Under the pieces are notes generated by a model, which worked only from the letters and a program-made list of their open reading frames with translations, had not been told where the DNA came from and did not search any database. From an uncultured Microscilla sp. (GTDB lineage Bacteria; Bacteroidota; Bacteroidia; Cytophagales; Microscillaceae), in assembly GCF_947493425.1 (NCBI RefSeq), contig NZ_CANLRP010000049.1, positions 1 to 47,409 on the forward strand: a stretch of DNA of 47,409 bases. Direction: 5' to 3'. Numbering within the stretch: the stretch's first letter is position 1; each line of letters opens with the position of its first letter. Positions 16,330 through 25,071 of this stretch are shown one piece after another. The position numbers and the translations under genes are program-made.

Positions 16330-17871
16330 TTACTTACTGTCCGATTGATCCGGAAATCTCATCTTAAATGCTACCCTGCGGTTTTTCTTACGGTTTGGCT
16401 CGTTTACGTTGGGCACCAGCGGACGATTGTCGGCATATCCGGCAGTTTTAATTCGCTTGGGGTCAATCCCATCGTATTCCATCAAATATTTACGCACTGC
16501 CTCGGCACGTTTTTTAGACAACCTCAGGTTACCCGCTTTGGTACCAATGTTACAAGTGTGTCCCGATACCTCAATCTCTGCCTCTGGAAACTCCATCATT
16601 TTTTGGGCTACACTATCAAGCAAAGCCTTCGACTTTTCGTCCAGCTCGTCGCTGCCCAGCTTAAAGCGAAAAGCACCATCTTCAAGCCCTGGCTTGGTTT
16701 TCGGTTTTTCTTTGGGTGGGGGAGGGGTAGGCACCATGGCCATAGGAATAGCCCCTGGAGGTTCAGGGTTAAACTTCATACCAGAGTCGGGGTCGATGGG
16801 GGGGATTTCGTAGTGAGGTTTTTTAAGAGGCTTGCGCTTAAACTTAAACCCTACGGTGATTTCAAACACGCTGTGTCCTTGCCAGATGGTAGACGATTGA
16901 GCGGTTGGCCAATCAAAGTTAAAGGCCACAAAATAAGAAGGTTTGTGAAACTCCAGCGATGCTATAATCGCCTTGTTGAGGTTGTACCAGGCACCCACGC
17001 CCACTTTGGCATCTTTGAAATAAGGGGCGATTTGACCCAGGATAAAAGGGCTGGCAAAAACCCAGGCACCCGCGTTGATCTGGTTGTTTCCCGTCCGGTT
17101 GATCCATCTGAAGTTAGGAAACACCGAAAAGTTGCGGTTTTCCCATACCCTCATTCCCCCCGTCATGGTAAACTTTCGTCGGATGACATCTTTTACCTCG
17201 TTGAAAAACGACTGGTTAGGTTCGTTGATGTTGTACAACGACATGCCCAAAAAAGCTTTGGTGTTGCCCAAGGTATCTTCGGCTTGCCACATCATACCTG
17301 CACTGGCCGAAAAATAGCTTTGTGAGGTGTTGGCGGCACTTTCACCCAGTCCGGCGTTGGGGTTTACGGTTCCCCCCTGAAACTGCGCATCGGTGGTGAG
17401 GTTGTCAAAGCGAATAGAGCGCTGAAAATAACCCCCTTGTGCCCCAAAACTAATGTGATGCTTGCCCCAGTTTTTGGTATAATATTGATCAGTTTTTTTG
17501 CCCAAAAAGTGTGAACCAATCTCGTGGTTATAGGCAAAAGCCCCGGTAAATCCATTGGTGTGAAGGAAAGTACCGTTTTGGTCATTGACAAAGCCCAAGG
17601 CTACCCCTCCCCACCTTTTTTGGGTGTTTTTGTTGATGAGAGGATATACCCCGGTAGCCATAAAAAACCGGTAGTTTTCATCGGCCACATTGGGCTGATT
17701 TCGGTAGTTCAAAAAAATCTGACGATCGTTGCTTGCCGCAGCCCTTGCCGGGTTGGTAAGCAAAGGTGTATAATGGTATTGGGTCATGTTAAAATCTTGC
17801 GCCTGCCCCAGGGTATGCAACCCCAGCAACAAACCACAGATTACCCAAAAATTTTGTGTAAAATTTTTCAT
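16330..17871 (-). CDS. PorP/SprF family outer membrane protein fused to an OmpA domain
   Basis: A 513-residue protein; the start MKNFTQNFWVICG precedes a signal peptide ending GQAQ. Residues ~25-330 match PorP/SprF: the FNMTQYHYTPLLTNPARAAA opening, then an outer-membrane beta-barrel with GAQGGYFQRSIRFDNL and a final GFKFKRKPLKKP strand. A proline-rich linker (about 350-390) leads to an OmpA-type peptidoglycan-binding domain (about 400-505) with SGHTCNIGTKAGNLRLSKKR and the terminal NRRVAFKMR. PorP/SprF proteins sit beside and are thought to anchor or partner type B T9SS substrates. The adjacent upstream gene encodes exactly such a substrate. The OmpA fusion would tether the barrel to the cell wall. 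Confidence 0.9.
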   Translation of the reverse strand: MKNFTQNFWVICGLLLGLHTLGQAQDFNMTQYHYTPLLTNPARAAASNDRQIFLNYRNQPNVADENYRFFMATGVYPLINKNTQKRWGGVALGFVNDQNGTFLHTNGFTGAFAYNHEIGSHFLGKKTDQYYTKNWGKHHISFGAQGGYFQRSIRFDNLTTDAQFQGGTVNPNAGLGESAANTSQSYFSASAGMMWQAEDTLGNTKAFLGMSLYNINEPNQSFFNEVKDVIRRKFTMTGGMRVWENRNFSVFPNFRWINRTGNNQINAGAWVFASPFILGQIAPYFKDAKVGVGAWYNLNKAIIASLEFHKPSYFVAFNFDWPTAQSSTIWQGHSVFEITVGFKFKRKPLKKPHYEIPPIDPDSGMKFNPEPPGAIPMAMVPTPPPPKEKPKTKPGLEDGAFRFKLGSDELDEKSKALLDSVAQKMMEFPEAEIEVSGHTCNIGTKAGNLRLSKKRAEAVRKYLMEYDGIDPKRIKTAGYADNRPLVPNVNEPNRKKNRRVAFKMRFPDQSDSK

Positions 17872-17892
17872 CTGTATTACTTCATTCAAGTT

Positions 17893-17920
17893 GTGAGCTA
17901 TAGGCCTCAAGCCACAAGCA
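17893..17920. repeat. Degenerate heptanucleotide repeat (AGC family), second site
   Basis: Four heptads, GTGAGCT, ATAGGCC, TCAAGCC, ACAAGCA, lie just upstream of the PorP-OmpA start. They match the 7-base phase and AGC core of the array at 2030-2064. Confidence 0.4.
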
Positions 17921-18001
17921 AGTACAAACTGTTTTACTTATGCAATTAATATTTAGTAAGGGCAACAAGCTTGATAGCATGTCGCCCTGTTTGAAATAGA
18001 T

Positions 18002-21000
18002 TTATCTAAGTAGATTAATTTTTCCGGCTTTGGCGCCCTTGAAGCTTATTTCCCGTCCATCTACAAATGCTCCAGTGATGCTCCAGGTATACATACCTAT
18101 AGGTTGATTTACCCCATCTTTGGTACCGTCCCAGCCTGTGGTGGTTGCTTCATCTACCGAATTGGTTTCATAAATCAAGTGTCCTGAACGGTCAAATACC
18201 CTGAAAGTAATCCTTTGAATGCCTGTACCCCTTACAATAAAGCGATCGTTTTGACCATCTCCATTGGGTGAAAACAGCGAAGGAATAAATATATCGGTCT
18301 TAGGGTTCACTATCACCTTTAGGCTGGAAGGTGCCGCGCCCTGACATCCGGCAGCACTCGTCGCAGTTACCACATAAGTAGTAGTAGTGGTAGGTGCCAA
18401 CACTACCTGAGCACCATTGGCTGACTGAGAGCTAATGCCCGTAACTGGAGTCCAGATGTAAGTAGCTGCTCCGGTGAGGTCAATAGCAATACTTTCACCT
18501 TCGGTAATCGTTACTTCATTATTGCCAATAGTGGTACTATTAGTCGCAAAAGTGATAGTGGGCAGTGCATTAATGGTGACCAATACTTCATTGGAATTTA
18601 CTGTTTGGGGACAGCTTATATTGGCTTGCATTACTACAGTAATGGCGTCGTTATGACTGAGCGCATTGGAGGTAAAAGAACTTTGGGTAGCACCTACTAC
18701 ATTGTTGCCATTGATGCGCCATTGGTAGGTAGGATTGGTGCCTCCGTTTACCGGGGTGGCAGCAAAGGCAATGCTTTGTCCGGCACACACCGCATTATTG
18801 TCTGCGTTAGAAGCAATCGTTACCGATGAGTTTATTTGATTGAAGGTAACTATGCTTGCTTCTGAAGTTTTTGTACAACTACCACCTGTAGACACTGTTA
18901 CTGTATAGCTGCCTGCTTCGGTTACCGTGAGCTGGTGGCTATTGGTGCCAATGTTGGCTCCCTCTTTTTTCCATTGATAAGTAGCCCCGGTTAGAGCAGT
19001 AGCAGTAAGTACCCCACTAGCGCCACAAAAAGAGACTTTGGCTCCATTGATAATATTAATTGTAGGACCATTTAGTGAAACAGTAAAGGCAGGAGATGTA
19101 TTAGTACAACCTTCTTTTTCAATAGTAAGCGTATAGTCTGCTCCGGCATTGGCAGCTTGTATATTGTTGATGGTCAGGGTTTGTGATTGACTTACTTCCA
19201 CTCCTCCTTTTTTCCAACTATACGAGGTGGCGACAGTTTCGTCAGCAACAAGGGTAAGTGTACCACCTATACACACGTTGGTGGTTCCGGTAAAGCTTAC
19301 GTGAGGGAATATACTTACCTGAAATGTTTTACTACTTGTACAACCGTTTTTGACTACGGTAAGGGTGTAGGTTCCTTCATTGGCAACAGCCATACTGGCA
19401 ATTGAAAAAGTTTGCGTATTGGCTACTTCCACTCCCTCTTTTTTCCAGCTATAAGAGGTCGCTCCTGTTTCTTCTGCTGTAAGGTTTAAGGCACTGCCTA
19501 CACAAGCACTGGTAGATCCGGCAAAGTTAGACGAAGGACCAGCCGTTACGATAAAAGAAGTACTGCTGCTGCTGTTGCCATCGCTTACAAATACCGTAAT
19601 AGTAGAGGAGCCACTTTGCCCACTGGCAGGGGTAACAGTAATGGTACGGTTAGCGCCTGCTCCACCCAATACAATGTTTGCTACAGGCACAATGGCAAGG
19701 TTGCTTGATGAAGCACTTACCGTAAGCGAACCAGCCGCAGTTTCGGCATCGCCTACCGTAAAGTTAATGATTGAGGTCGCATTGTCAGTACAAACCACCT
19801 GATTGCCAATGTTAGAAATATTGGGTGCGGTGTTAATGGCAATATGGATGTTGGCTGGTTGGGTAGCAAAATCACTCCCGTTGCTTCCGTTCCAGGCAAT
19901 CGACACATTTCCTGTAAAATTATTCACTGGAGTAAAAGTAATATTGCCTAAATCGGCAGCATTAATTTCTTGATTGAGGGTAATGGCTATCCCGTTTAAC
20001 TTAAGCACGCCCTCAGTACCAGAAGGTAAAGACAATATCTTGATCTTGTTTAAGACTACATTGCCAGGGTCAGAGTATTTGTTGGTAAAATCAGTGTTTG
20101 CAAAGGTGATGTCGGCATTTTTTACCCCTGATTTTTGAATATCACTCACTACCGGCAAAGATCCGTTATTACATTGCGATGTACTGGTCACAATGGTAAA
20201 GTCAAATCCGGCAAGCCCCAGGTCAATGGCATTGAACCAGGAGTTCATCGTATTTTTATTTCCATTGTTATTTTCGCTGTTATTGCTGCTATAAGTCCAA
20301 ACCCTTGGCGTGTTAGCGTTGATCACCAACTGACTTTGTTTAGTTACCGCCATTGCATTGGTTCCCGACTTATCTGCCCAATCGCTAATATTAGAGTCGT
20401 CCCAGTAAAGCGTAGGATTTAGTCTGCTATAAGGTCTTATCGAAGATGTAGTAATACTACTCAAAGACTCTACATCGTAGAGCGGGAAGTGAGCAGGACC
20501 ACGGGCAAGAAAAGTACCCGAAGCAGTAAAGTTACCATCAGTAAGTAAGGTGCCATTGGCATCTTTTAAGTCCCATACCAACTTGTTTACTCCAGGCGTA
20601 ATGTCCATATACAAGGCACGGTCATTCGTACCCACTACAAAACCATCGCCGTTGGCATCAATCAAAATAGTAGCTTTTCCAGAAACATTGGATTCTACTG
20701 TAAAGGTAGCCGAACTTGGGTCGGGACAAGTACCTGCGTTTCGGGTAATGGTTGGTTTGTTGGCGCTTAAGTCAAGTTGTTGAGGAGAGCGGTTATAGTC
20801 GTAGTCATAAAGTTGGGTGTTGTCAAGCCAGGCTTTTACTACTGGAGGTGGGATGTTATTGGTAGGGAAAGCAGCTTGGTCGGGATCATTCAAAAATATT
20901 TTATACTCACCTATATTGGTAGAGCCCAATACATTTCCCTCCTGGCTTTGCTGTCTTACAATTTGTTCACCCGTAAGCGCAGTACCAAACGAGTTGGCAA

Positions 21001-21739
21001 CAAAATCAAAGACATTGGGCTTCATTTCATACTTCACTTTATTTACAAACTCGTCAGCAGTAAATACATAAAACTCGGCATTGACCGGAAAATTAGTAAA
21101 ACTAGTAGTAGAAAGGCTCCATTGCTGAGACCACAAACGCCCTGCCGATCGGTTGGGGTCATCGGGGTTGGTGATAATGTTATTGGCAGCGTCAGTAACG
21201 GTTACGTCAAGGTAGGACAGTTCTGCGTTATTATCCCCCGTAAATTCTATGTAATGATTACCAGACGAAGTCGCTGTATATACAAAGGGCGTAGCGTACC
21301 CACTGGCAACGGTGCTACCATTGAGCTTTACCCCATTAGGGCCAGACACCGCCTCGGTGTAACTGTCAATATAACCTGTGCCCGCCGAAGTAGGTACCGA
21401 GGTTTCGGGAAACACAACGTTATCACCTGCATCTTGTATTCTAAACTTTACTCCAGTGCCATTGCGCAGCTTCATACCAAAGTGCATTTTTTCACCTACG
21501 TTCAGGTAAATATTCAGCCTCTGTTGCGTATTGGCCCCATACTTGGCAAATGGGTCTATTCTAATGTATAAACGGTCGGTAGCGTTGGGCATCAATTGTT
21601 TGGTACCCTCTTGAGCGTTGGCTAATTGTGCCAAACCCAAAAATAAAAGCAATAGTAGGTGTAGGGTAAGGTGTTGTTGAGCGTACCAGCGCATTGCCTG
21701 TTTTGTAGTGGCTGGTATAATAGTAAAATGTTGTCTCAT
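18002..21739 (-). CDS. Large T9SS type B substrate with Ig-like domains (gliding-motility-associated C-terminus)
   Basis: A 1245-residue surface protein. A signal peptide (about 16-42, LLLLLFLGLAQLANA) follows; Met16 is an alternative start. Residues ~45-450 form a beta-rich N-terminal region, and ~480-640 contain cadherin/Calx-like segments. About 640-1140 hold four or more Ig/PKD-like repeats with the recurring CVGSALNLTAEETGATSYSW and YTLTVVKNGC patterns. The last ~95 residues are the gliding-motility-associated (TIGR04131-type) domain: PSLFSPNGDGQNDRFIVRG, then FDRSGHLIYET and PIGMYTWSI. This marks it as a type B cargo of the type IX secretion system. Likely role: adhesin or surface filament. 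It is first in an operon with the PorP-OmpA gene. Confidence 0.9.
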   Translation of the reverse strand: MRQHFTIIPATTKQAMRWYAQQHLTLHLLLLLFLGLAQLANAQEGTKQLMPNATDRLYIRIDPFAKYGANTQQRLNIYLNVGEKMHFGMKLRNGTGVKFRIQDAGDNVVFPETSVPTSAGTGYIDSYTEAVSGPNGVKLNGSTVASGYATPFVYTATSSGNHYIEFTGDNNAELSYLDVTVTDAANNIITNPDDPNRSAGRLWSQQWSLSTTSFTNFPVNAEFYVFTADEFVNKVKYEMKPNVFDFVANSFGTALTGEQIVRQQSQEGNVLGSTNIGEYKIFLNDPDQAAFPTNNIPPPVVKAWLDNTQLYDYDYNRSPQQLDLSANKPTITRNAGTCPDPSSATFTVESNVSGKATILIDANGDGFVVGTNDRALYMDITPGVNKLVWDLKDANGTLLTDGNFTASGTFLARGPAHFPLYDVESLSSITTSSIRPYSRLNPTLYWDDSNISDWADKSGTNAMAVTKQSQLVINANTPRVWTYSSNNSENNNGNKNTMNSWFNAIDLGLAGFDFTIVTSTSQCNNGSLPVVSDIQKSGVKNADITFANTDFTNKYSDPGNVVLNKIKILSLPSGTEGVLKLNGIAITLNQEINAADLGNITFTPVNNFTGNVSIAWNGSNGSDFATQPANIHIAINTAPNISNIGNQVVCTDNATSIINFTVGDAETAAGSLTVSASSSNLAIVPVANIVLGGAGANRTITVTPASGQSGSSTITVFVSDGNSSSSTSFIVTAGPSSNFAGSTSACVGSALNLTAEETGATSYSWKKEGVEVANTQTFSIASMAVANEGTYTLTVVKNGCTSSKTFQVSIFPHVSFTGTTNVCIGGTLTLVADETVATSYSWKKGGVEVSQSQTLTINNIQAANAGADYTLTIEKEGCTNTSPAFTVSLNGPTINIINGAKVSFCGASGVLTATALTGATYQWKKEGANIGTNSHQLTVTEAGSYTVTVSTGGSCTKTSEASIVTFNQINSSVTIASNADNNAVCAGQSIAFAATPVNGGTNPTYQWRINGNNVVGATQSSFTSNALSHNDAITVVMQANISCPQTVNSNEVLVTINALPTITFATNSTTIGNNEVTITEGESIAIDLTGAATYIWTPVTGISSQSANGAQVVLAPTTTTTYVVTATSAAGCQGAAPSSLKVIVNPKTDIFIPSLFSPNGDGQNDRFIVRGTGIQRITFRVFDRSGHLIYETNSVDEATTTGWDGTKDGVNQPIGMYTWSITGAFVDGREISFKGAKAGKINLLR

Positions 21740-22740
21740 GATCCAATAAATAAATTAATTTAAGCAGTTTTATTTTTAAATGCTATGTGAATAAGTTCGT
21801 GTTTTAGAGGTCAATATTCCCTCATAATGAGTAGCATCAGACCTTTGTAAAATACCTGTTGTTAGTTGAAAAATATTTTTCGGGTGGCAAACATAGTAGA
21901 ATGTGAAATCTAAAAATATTTCAAACTATTTCAGGAAGTCATTCTACCTGACACCACATTTTTTGCTTTAAATCAATGTTTGAAATTGTTGCAGTTTAGA
22001 TTTTAGGTGCTATTTTCTGGTGTAATTTTTATTTTTCATTTTGCTTTTATGAGCTTTTTTTAGGTGAAATGTTTAAAAACTTAGGTGAATGACTGTTTTT
22101 GAATGATGAAGGACAATAGATGCTTGTTGCTGCTGAATTAAACTATTTTTCGAAGCTTCATAATAATTCGGAGTTACTCGTCTTTTGCTTATGTTTTTTC
22201 CTGGCCTGTATTCTTATATGCCAGGCAACAGCTGATTTTGGAAGTTTACTAAATTGATCATAACTAAGCTTGTGTTAAACTTGCTGCGAATGTAGTATAT
22301 GTATTCATTTACAGCAAGTTAAATACTTGTTTTGACTTAAAAACAAGTATTTCTACGTACAAAATACAGTAGTATCTGCAGCTGGCATTTCTGCAATAAG
22401 CCACGCGAATGATTGGAGAATGCGAAGGTAAGTAAAACTTGTTTGAGTGGAGCTTTGGGAGTAAATGAGAAGTGTAAGAATTGGAAAAAAGCACCCGTCA
22501 TTCAAATTAATTGGTGGTTGTGAGGTTGGTTAATAAGTACATTTTACCCTTAAAACATAAGGGTAATTACTTATTTGTGCGATAATATATTTTATAGTTT
22601 CCATATTTAATGGTTTTTTATAGTAAAATGGGCTTGTGTAATAAAAATAATAAAATAGAAGTATTTTTTTGGCATTGAAAAAAAACAAGCAAAAACTCAT
22701 AGAAGTAAACTCGCAAGAAGTTAAAATCAGCATCTAGGAA
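21740..22740. other. 1-kb AT-rich intergenic region
   Basis: I see no gene. It separates the divergently read adhesin operon from a methyltransferase gene that ends at 22741. It holds a candidate -7 box for the adhesin (21888-21895) and a weak inverted repeat (CCTGGC at 22201, GCCAGG at 22220). A TTACCCTTA/TAAGGGTAA inverted repeat lies near 22548-22570. The short ORFs in it have no recognisable features. Confidence 0.5.
21888..21895 (-). promoter_or_regulatory. Candidate -7 promoter box for the T9SS-substrate operon
   Basis: On the minus strand this reads TATGTTTG, matching the Bacteroidota -7 consensus TAnnTTTG, about 150 bases before the adhesin start. No TTG is found at the ideal spacing upstream, so the call is tentative. 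Confidence 0.35.
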
Positions 22741-23358
22741 TTATATATTTTTTTGTATCACCCAAGTAGTCATTGCCCGAAGGTTTTGCACGTTGGTAGT
22801 TTTGATAGGTTCGATAAAATGAGCATCCATTTTTTGAGTCATTTCAATCAGCTGAAGCTCAGTTACCAAAAAGCGACTGCTGCCGTCAGGCAAGTGATAC
22901 CACCCGTTTTCAAGGGGAGTGATCAAACTGCCAATGCCAATATCAGAGGCAAGGCGGGCAAACAAAACTCCAGTAGGTTTCAATACCCGCATCATTTCAG
23001 CCACCATTGCTTCAAAATGAGCCGCATTTTTGGCAAAATGCAACACTGCACTACTAATTACCCAATCGAAATGAGCGTTGGGATAAGGCATTTGGGCTAC
23101 ATCTCCTACTGCGAATTGTGTGAGGAGAAGATCAGGAAACACTTGAGATATTTTATTGTGTAGGTACTCGATGGCTTCAGGTGATTGATCAATGCCAAAA
23201 ACATCGAAGCCAGTTTTAAGCAAGTATTCATGATTACGCCCACTGCCACAACCTGCATCTAGCACCCGCATCTTAGGCATCAATCGCCCTTTGAGTATTT
23301 GGTCGAGCAGGTAAATATCTATATTGCCTAACAATTGGGTAAGTTGAGAAGGGTGCAT
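22741..23358 (-). CDS. Class I SAM-dependent methyltransferase
   Basis: A 205-residue Rossmann-fold methyltransferase of the Methyltransf_11/25 type. Motif I is VLDAGCGSG (about residues 32-40). GIDQSPEAIEYL is the acidic SAM-ribose loop, VGDVAQMPYPNAHFDWVIS is motifs II/III, and MRVLKPTGVLFARL is the post-III strand. It is cytoplasmic. The substrate is not evident. The TELQLIEM ... FIEPIKTTNV tail is like that of small-molecule or tellurite-resistance-type methyltransferases. It is monocistronic, with no co-directional neighbour. Confidence 0.9.
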   Translation of the reverse strand: MHPSQLTQLLGNIDIYLLDQILKGRLMPKMRVLDAGCGSGRNHEYLLKTGFDVFGIDQSPEAIEYLHNKISQVFPDLLLTQFAVGDVAQMPYPNAHFDWVISSAVLHFAKNAAHFEAMVAEMMRVLKPTGVLFARLASDIGIGSLITPLENGWYHLPDGSSRFLVTELQLIEMTQKMDAHFIEPIKTTNVQNLRAMTTWVIQKNI

Positions 23359-23843
23359 AGTTTTTTGTTAAAATTATCATAAACTGTGATTATGTGGGTA
23401 AATATACAAAAAAGCTTCAGGAATAATCACATAATCAGTTATAGGTTAAATAGCTTGAATATCAGATATTTAGAGTTATAAAAAGTGCGTATTTAGGGTG
23501 ACTTACCTCGTGTTTAGGGCTAATTTTACTTCCCTTGTTTGCCCTCCTCCAAATATTCATTAATTTGCAAATATAAAAACATTCCTTCAGGCAATAAAAT
23601 CGTTATTGTTATACTGTGAACGGGATAAAAAACCGTTTTTAGGTTTCAATCTTTGTGCCGCATCGCATGCTTGCATCCCGTTGCAGAACGGGGCAACCAT
23701 TTTAGCCATTAAGCGAAGCGTAACAATGAGCGGAGAGCTTGAATACCGATGTATATCGGTACGACAACCATTAGAATAACCAGGTTTCGGTTAACCATGC
23801 CGTTCCAAGTATAGTTACTGAATTCAAAAATTAATCATTTATT
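23359..23843. other. Intergenic region with palindromic motif
   Basis: There is no gene. A perfect 7-bp palindrome, TACCGAT-gtat-ATCGGTA (23744-23761), has a degenerate relative at 3423-3440. The remainder is moderately GC-rich for this genome (about 23640-23800), unlike the AT-rich spacers, and may be remnant repeat DNA. Confidence 0.45.
23744..23761. repeat. Palindromic motif TACCGAT/ATCGGTA
   Basis: A 7-bp stem with a 4-nt loop. At 3423-3440 the related TACCGAT-gcat-ATCGATG occurs, and both are preceded by GAGCTT within 20 bases. Two copies in one window are suggestive only. Confidence 0.4.
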
Positions 23844-24368
23844 ATGAATATCCGTCTATTGCTCGTCATTGTATTTTGTATAGCTGGTGTATCGGCACAC
23901 AGCCAGAGCAATTTTGCTATAGAGTTTGGTCCGGTGTGGCAACGTGCCAAGACCTATACCATAAAAATGGCAGAAGCAATGCCCGAAAAGTTTTATCAAT
24001 ACAAACCCACCAAAGACGCCAAAACTTTTGAAGAAGAGCTCACCCACATTACCAACAACATAGGGTTTTTGCAGTACTATGTAACCGGAGTAAAAGCCAA
24101 CTTTCTGGATGGCTTCAAAAAAACAGGGAAGTCTAAGTCCGAAACCTTGTCGATGCTTAACAAAGCGTTTGATGCCATTACCCAACAGGTAGAAAAACTA
24201 AAGGACAAAGAGGCTGGACACTCAGTAAAGTTTTTTGCCAAAAATGTCGCCATGACTAAAAAAGGCATTTACTACCTCATTCGTGATCATCTGACCCATC
24301 ACCGCGCTCAGTTGGTTGTATACCTTCGCCTGAAGGGGATTAAGCCCCCACGTTATGTAGGGTGGTAG
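23844..24368 (+). CDS. Exported DinB-like protein
   Basis: A 174-residue protein with a Sec signal peptide (LLLVIVFCIAGVSAHSQS). The mature part is a four-helix DinB superfamily domain. The putative metal triad is His68 (EELTHIT) with His149 and His153 (DHLTHHRAQLVVYLRL). DinB/YfiT-type proteins are metal-dependent and some catalyse thiol transfer or conjugation. A signal peptide is common in the Bacteroidota branch and would place this one in the periplasm. It is monocistronic. Substrate unknown. Confidence 0.85.
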   Translation: MNIRLLLVIVFCIAGVSAHSQSNFAIEFGPVWQRAKTYTIKMAEAMPEKFYQYKPTKDAKTFEEELTHITNNIGFLQYYVTGVKANFLDGFKKTGKSKSETLSMLNKAFDAITQQVEKLKDKEAGHSVKFFAKNVAMTKKGIYYLIRDHLTHHRAQLVVYLRLKGIKPPRYVGW

Positions 24369-25071
24369 TATAAGCATAGAACAAACCCCTGAAGTGTTGA
24401 GAGATGGTGGTACTGCTTTTAATTTTTACTATATATTATAGCATTTTTTGCGGATAATTTGTCCATTTTTCATTATAATAAATGATTGTTTACCTCAAAC
24501 AGGAATAAAAAGCCAGTGCTCTGGGTACTCAATGTATCCTAAATTTGCCACTACTTTGCTTTTTACTTCACTTCTCAGAGTAGAGAGCGTCTGTTGTCTT
24601 ATGAGGCATTTTTAAGAGCAGGAAAAGAGTAAAAAACGAAATAGTGCTTTACATCTTTATAGGGCTTTCTTATAAAAAGTGAGAAACCTCTCTGAAGCTT
24701 GTAAAGCACAAGGTTTCGATCGGGTGTGCAGACACTGCCCTCCGAGGATAAACTCGCCTGTTTCGAACTTGATTCAGAAGAGCAGGCGAGGCGGAAATAT
24801 GGTTTTCAGGGGTATATTCTCCTAAAGATTCTTTTAGTAAAGCGGAAAAAATAAGATGTGCCAATAAAACAAAATATTTGTTGAGTGGGCGAGTCAAAAA
24901 ACCTTTGCATAGCCCAAGCTATGGAACTGTTTTTTGAGGAAGTCCACTCGGCAAAGATACCGTTTTATGGCTCAGATTATTTTTGTAGGTTTACTTATAA
25001 AAAAAACTTGTACATCTTTAGTGTCTGGAGTATCGTGGTAGTTCCAAATAAACAGTCAATAAACAAGCAAC
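24369..25071. other. Intergenic region carrying structured element copy 1
   Basis: There is no gene. The left half is AT-rich. A partial copy of the REP-like family lies at 24740-24774 (CTCCGAG-gataaa-CTCG followed by TTCGAACTTGATT). The right half is the 138-base structured element (24847-24984), which ends 87 bases before the aminotransferase start. Confidence 0.6.
24847..24984. repeat. Structured palindromic element, copy 1
   Basis: One long imperfect hairpin. From the outside in, the stems are AAAAATAA/TTATTTTT, then GCC with a bulged A and ATAAAAC pairing with GTTTTATGGC. Then come GAGTGG (24883-24888)/CCACTC (24944-24949) and TCAAAAAAC (24894-24902)/GTTTTTTGA (24929-24937). A 5x5 internal loop leads to CATAGC/GCTATG with a 4-nt loop. 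Copy 2 at 39667-39800 repeats this layout with compensatory changes, and copy 3 at 26730-26827 shares the inner geometry. Whether it acts as RNA or as folded DNA cannot be told from sequence alone. Confidence 0.8.

Noticed and set aside
16345..17325. 326-codon plus-strand ORF opposite the PorP-OmpA gene
   Set aside because: It is a shadow of the real minus-strand gene. Its protein has no family likeness, and the minus-strand domains are clear.
22309..22733. Two short minus-strand ORFs in the 1-kb spacer (22309-22494, 22530-22733)
   Set aside because: They have no homology, no signal or domain, an AT-rich low-complexity composition and no supporting context.
24847..24984. Reading the structured element as an integron attC site
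   Set aside because: The unpaired 5x5 spacer and bulged base resemble attC folding. But the outer arms lack the required AAC/GTT core, no integrase gene is in the window and there is no cassette array.
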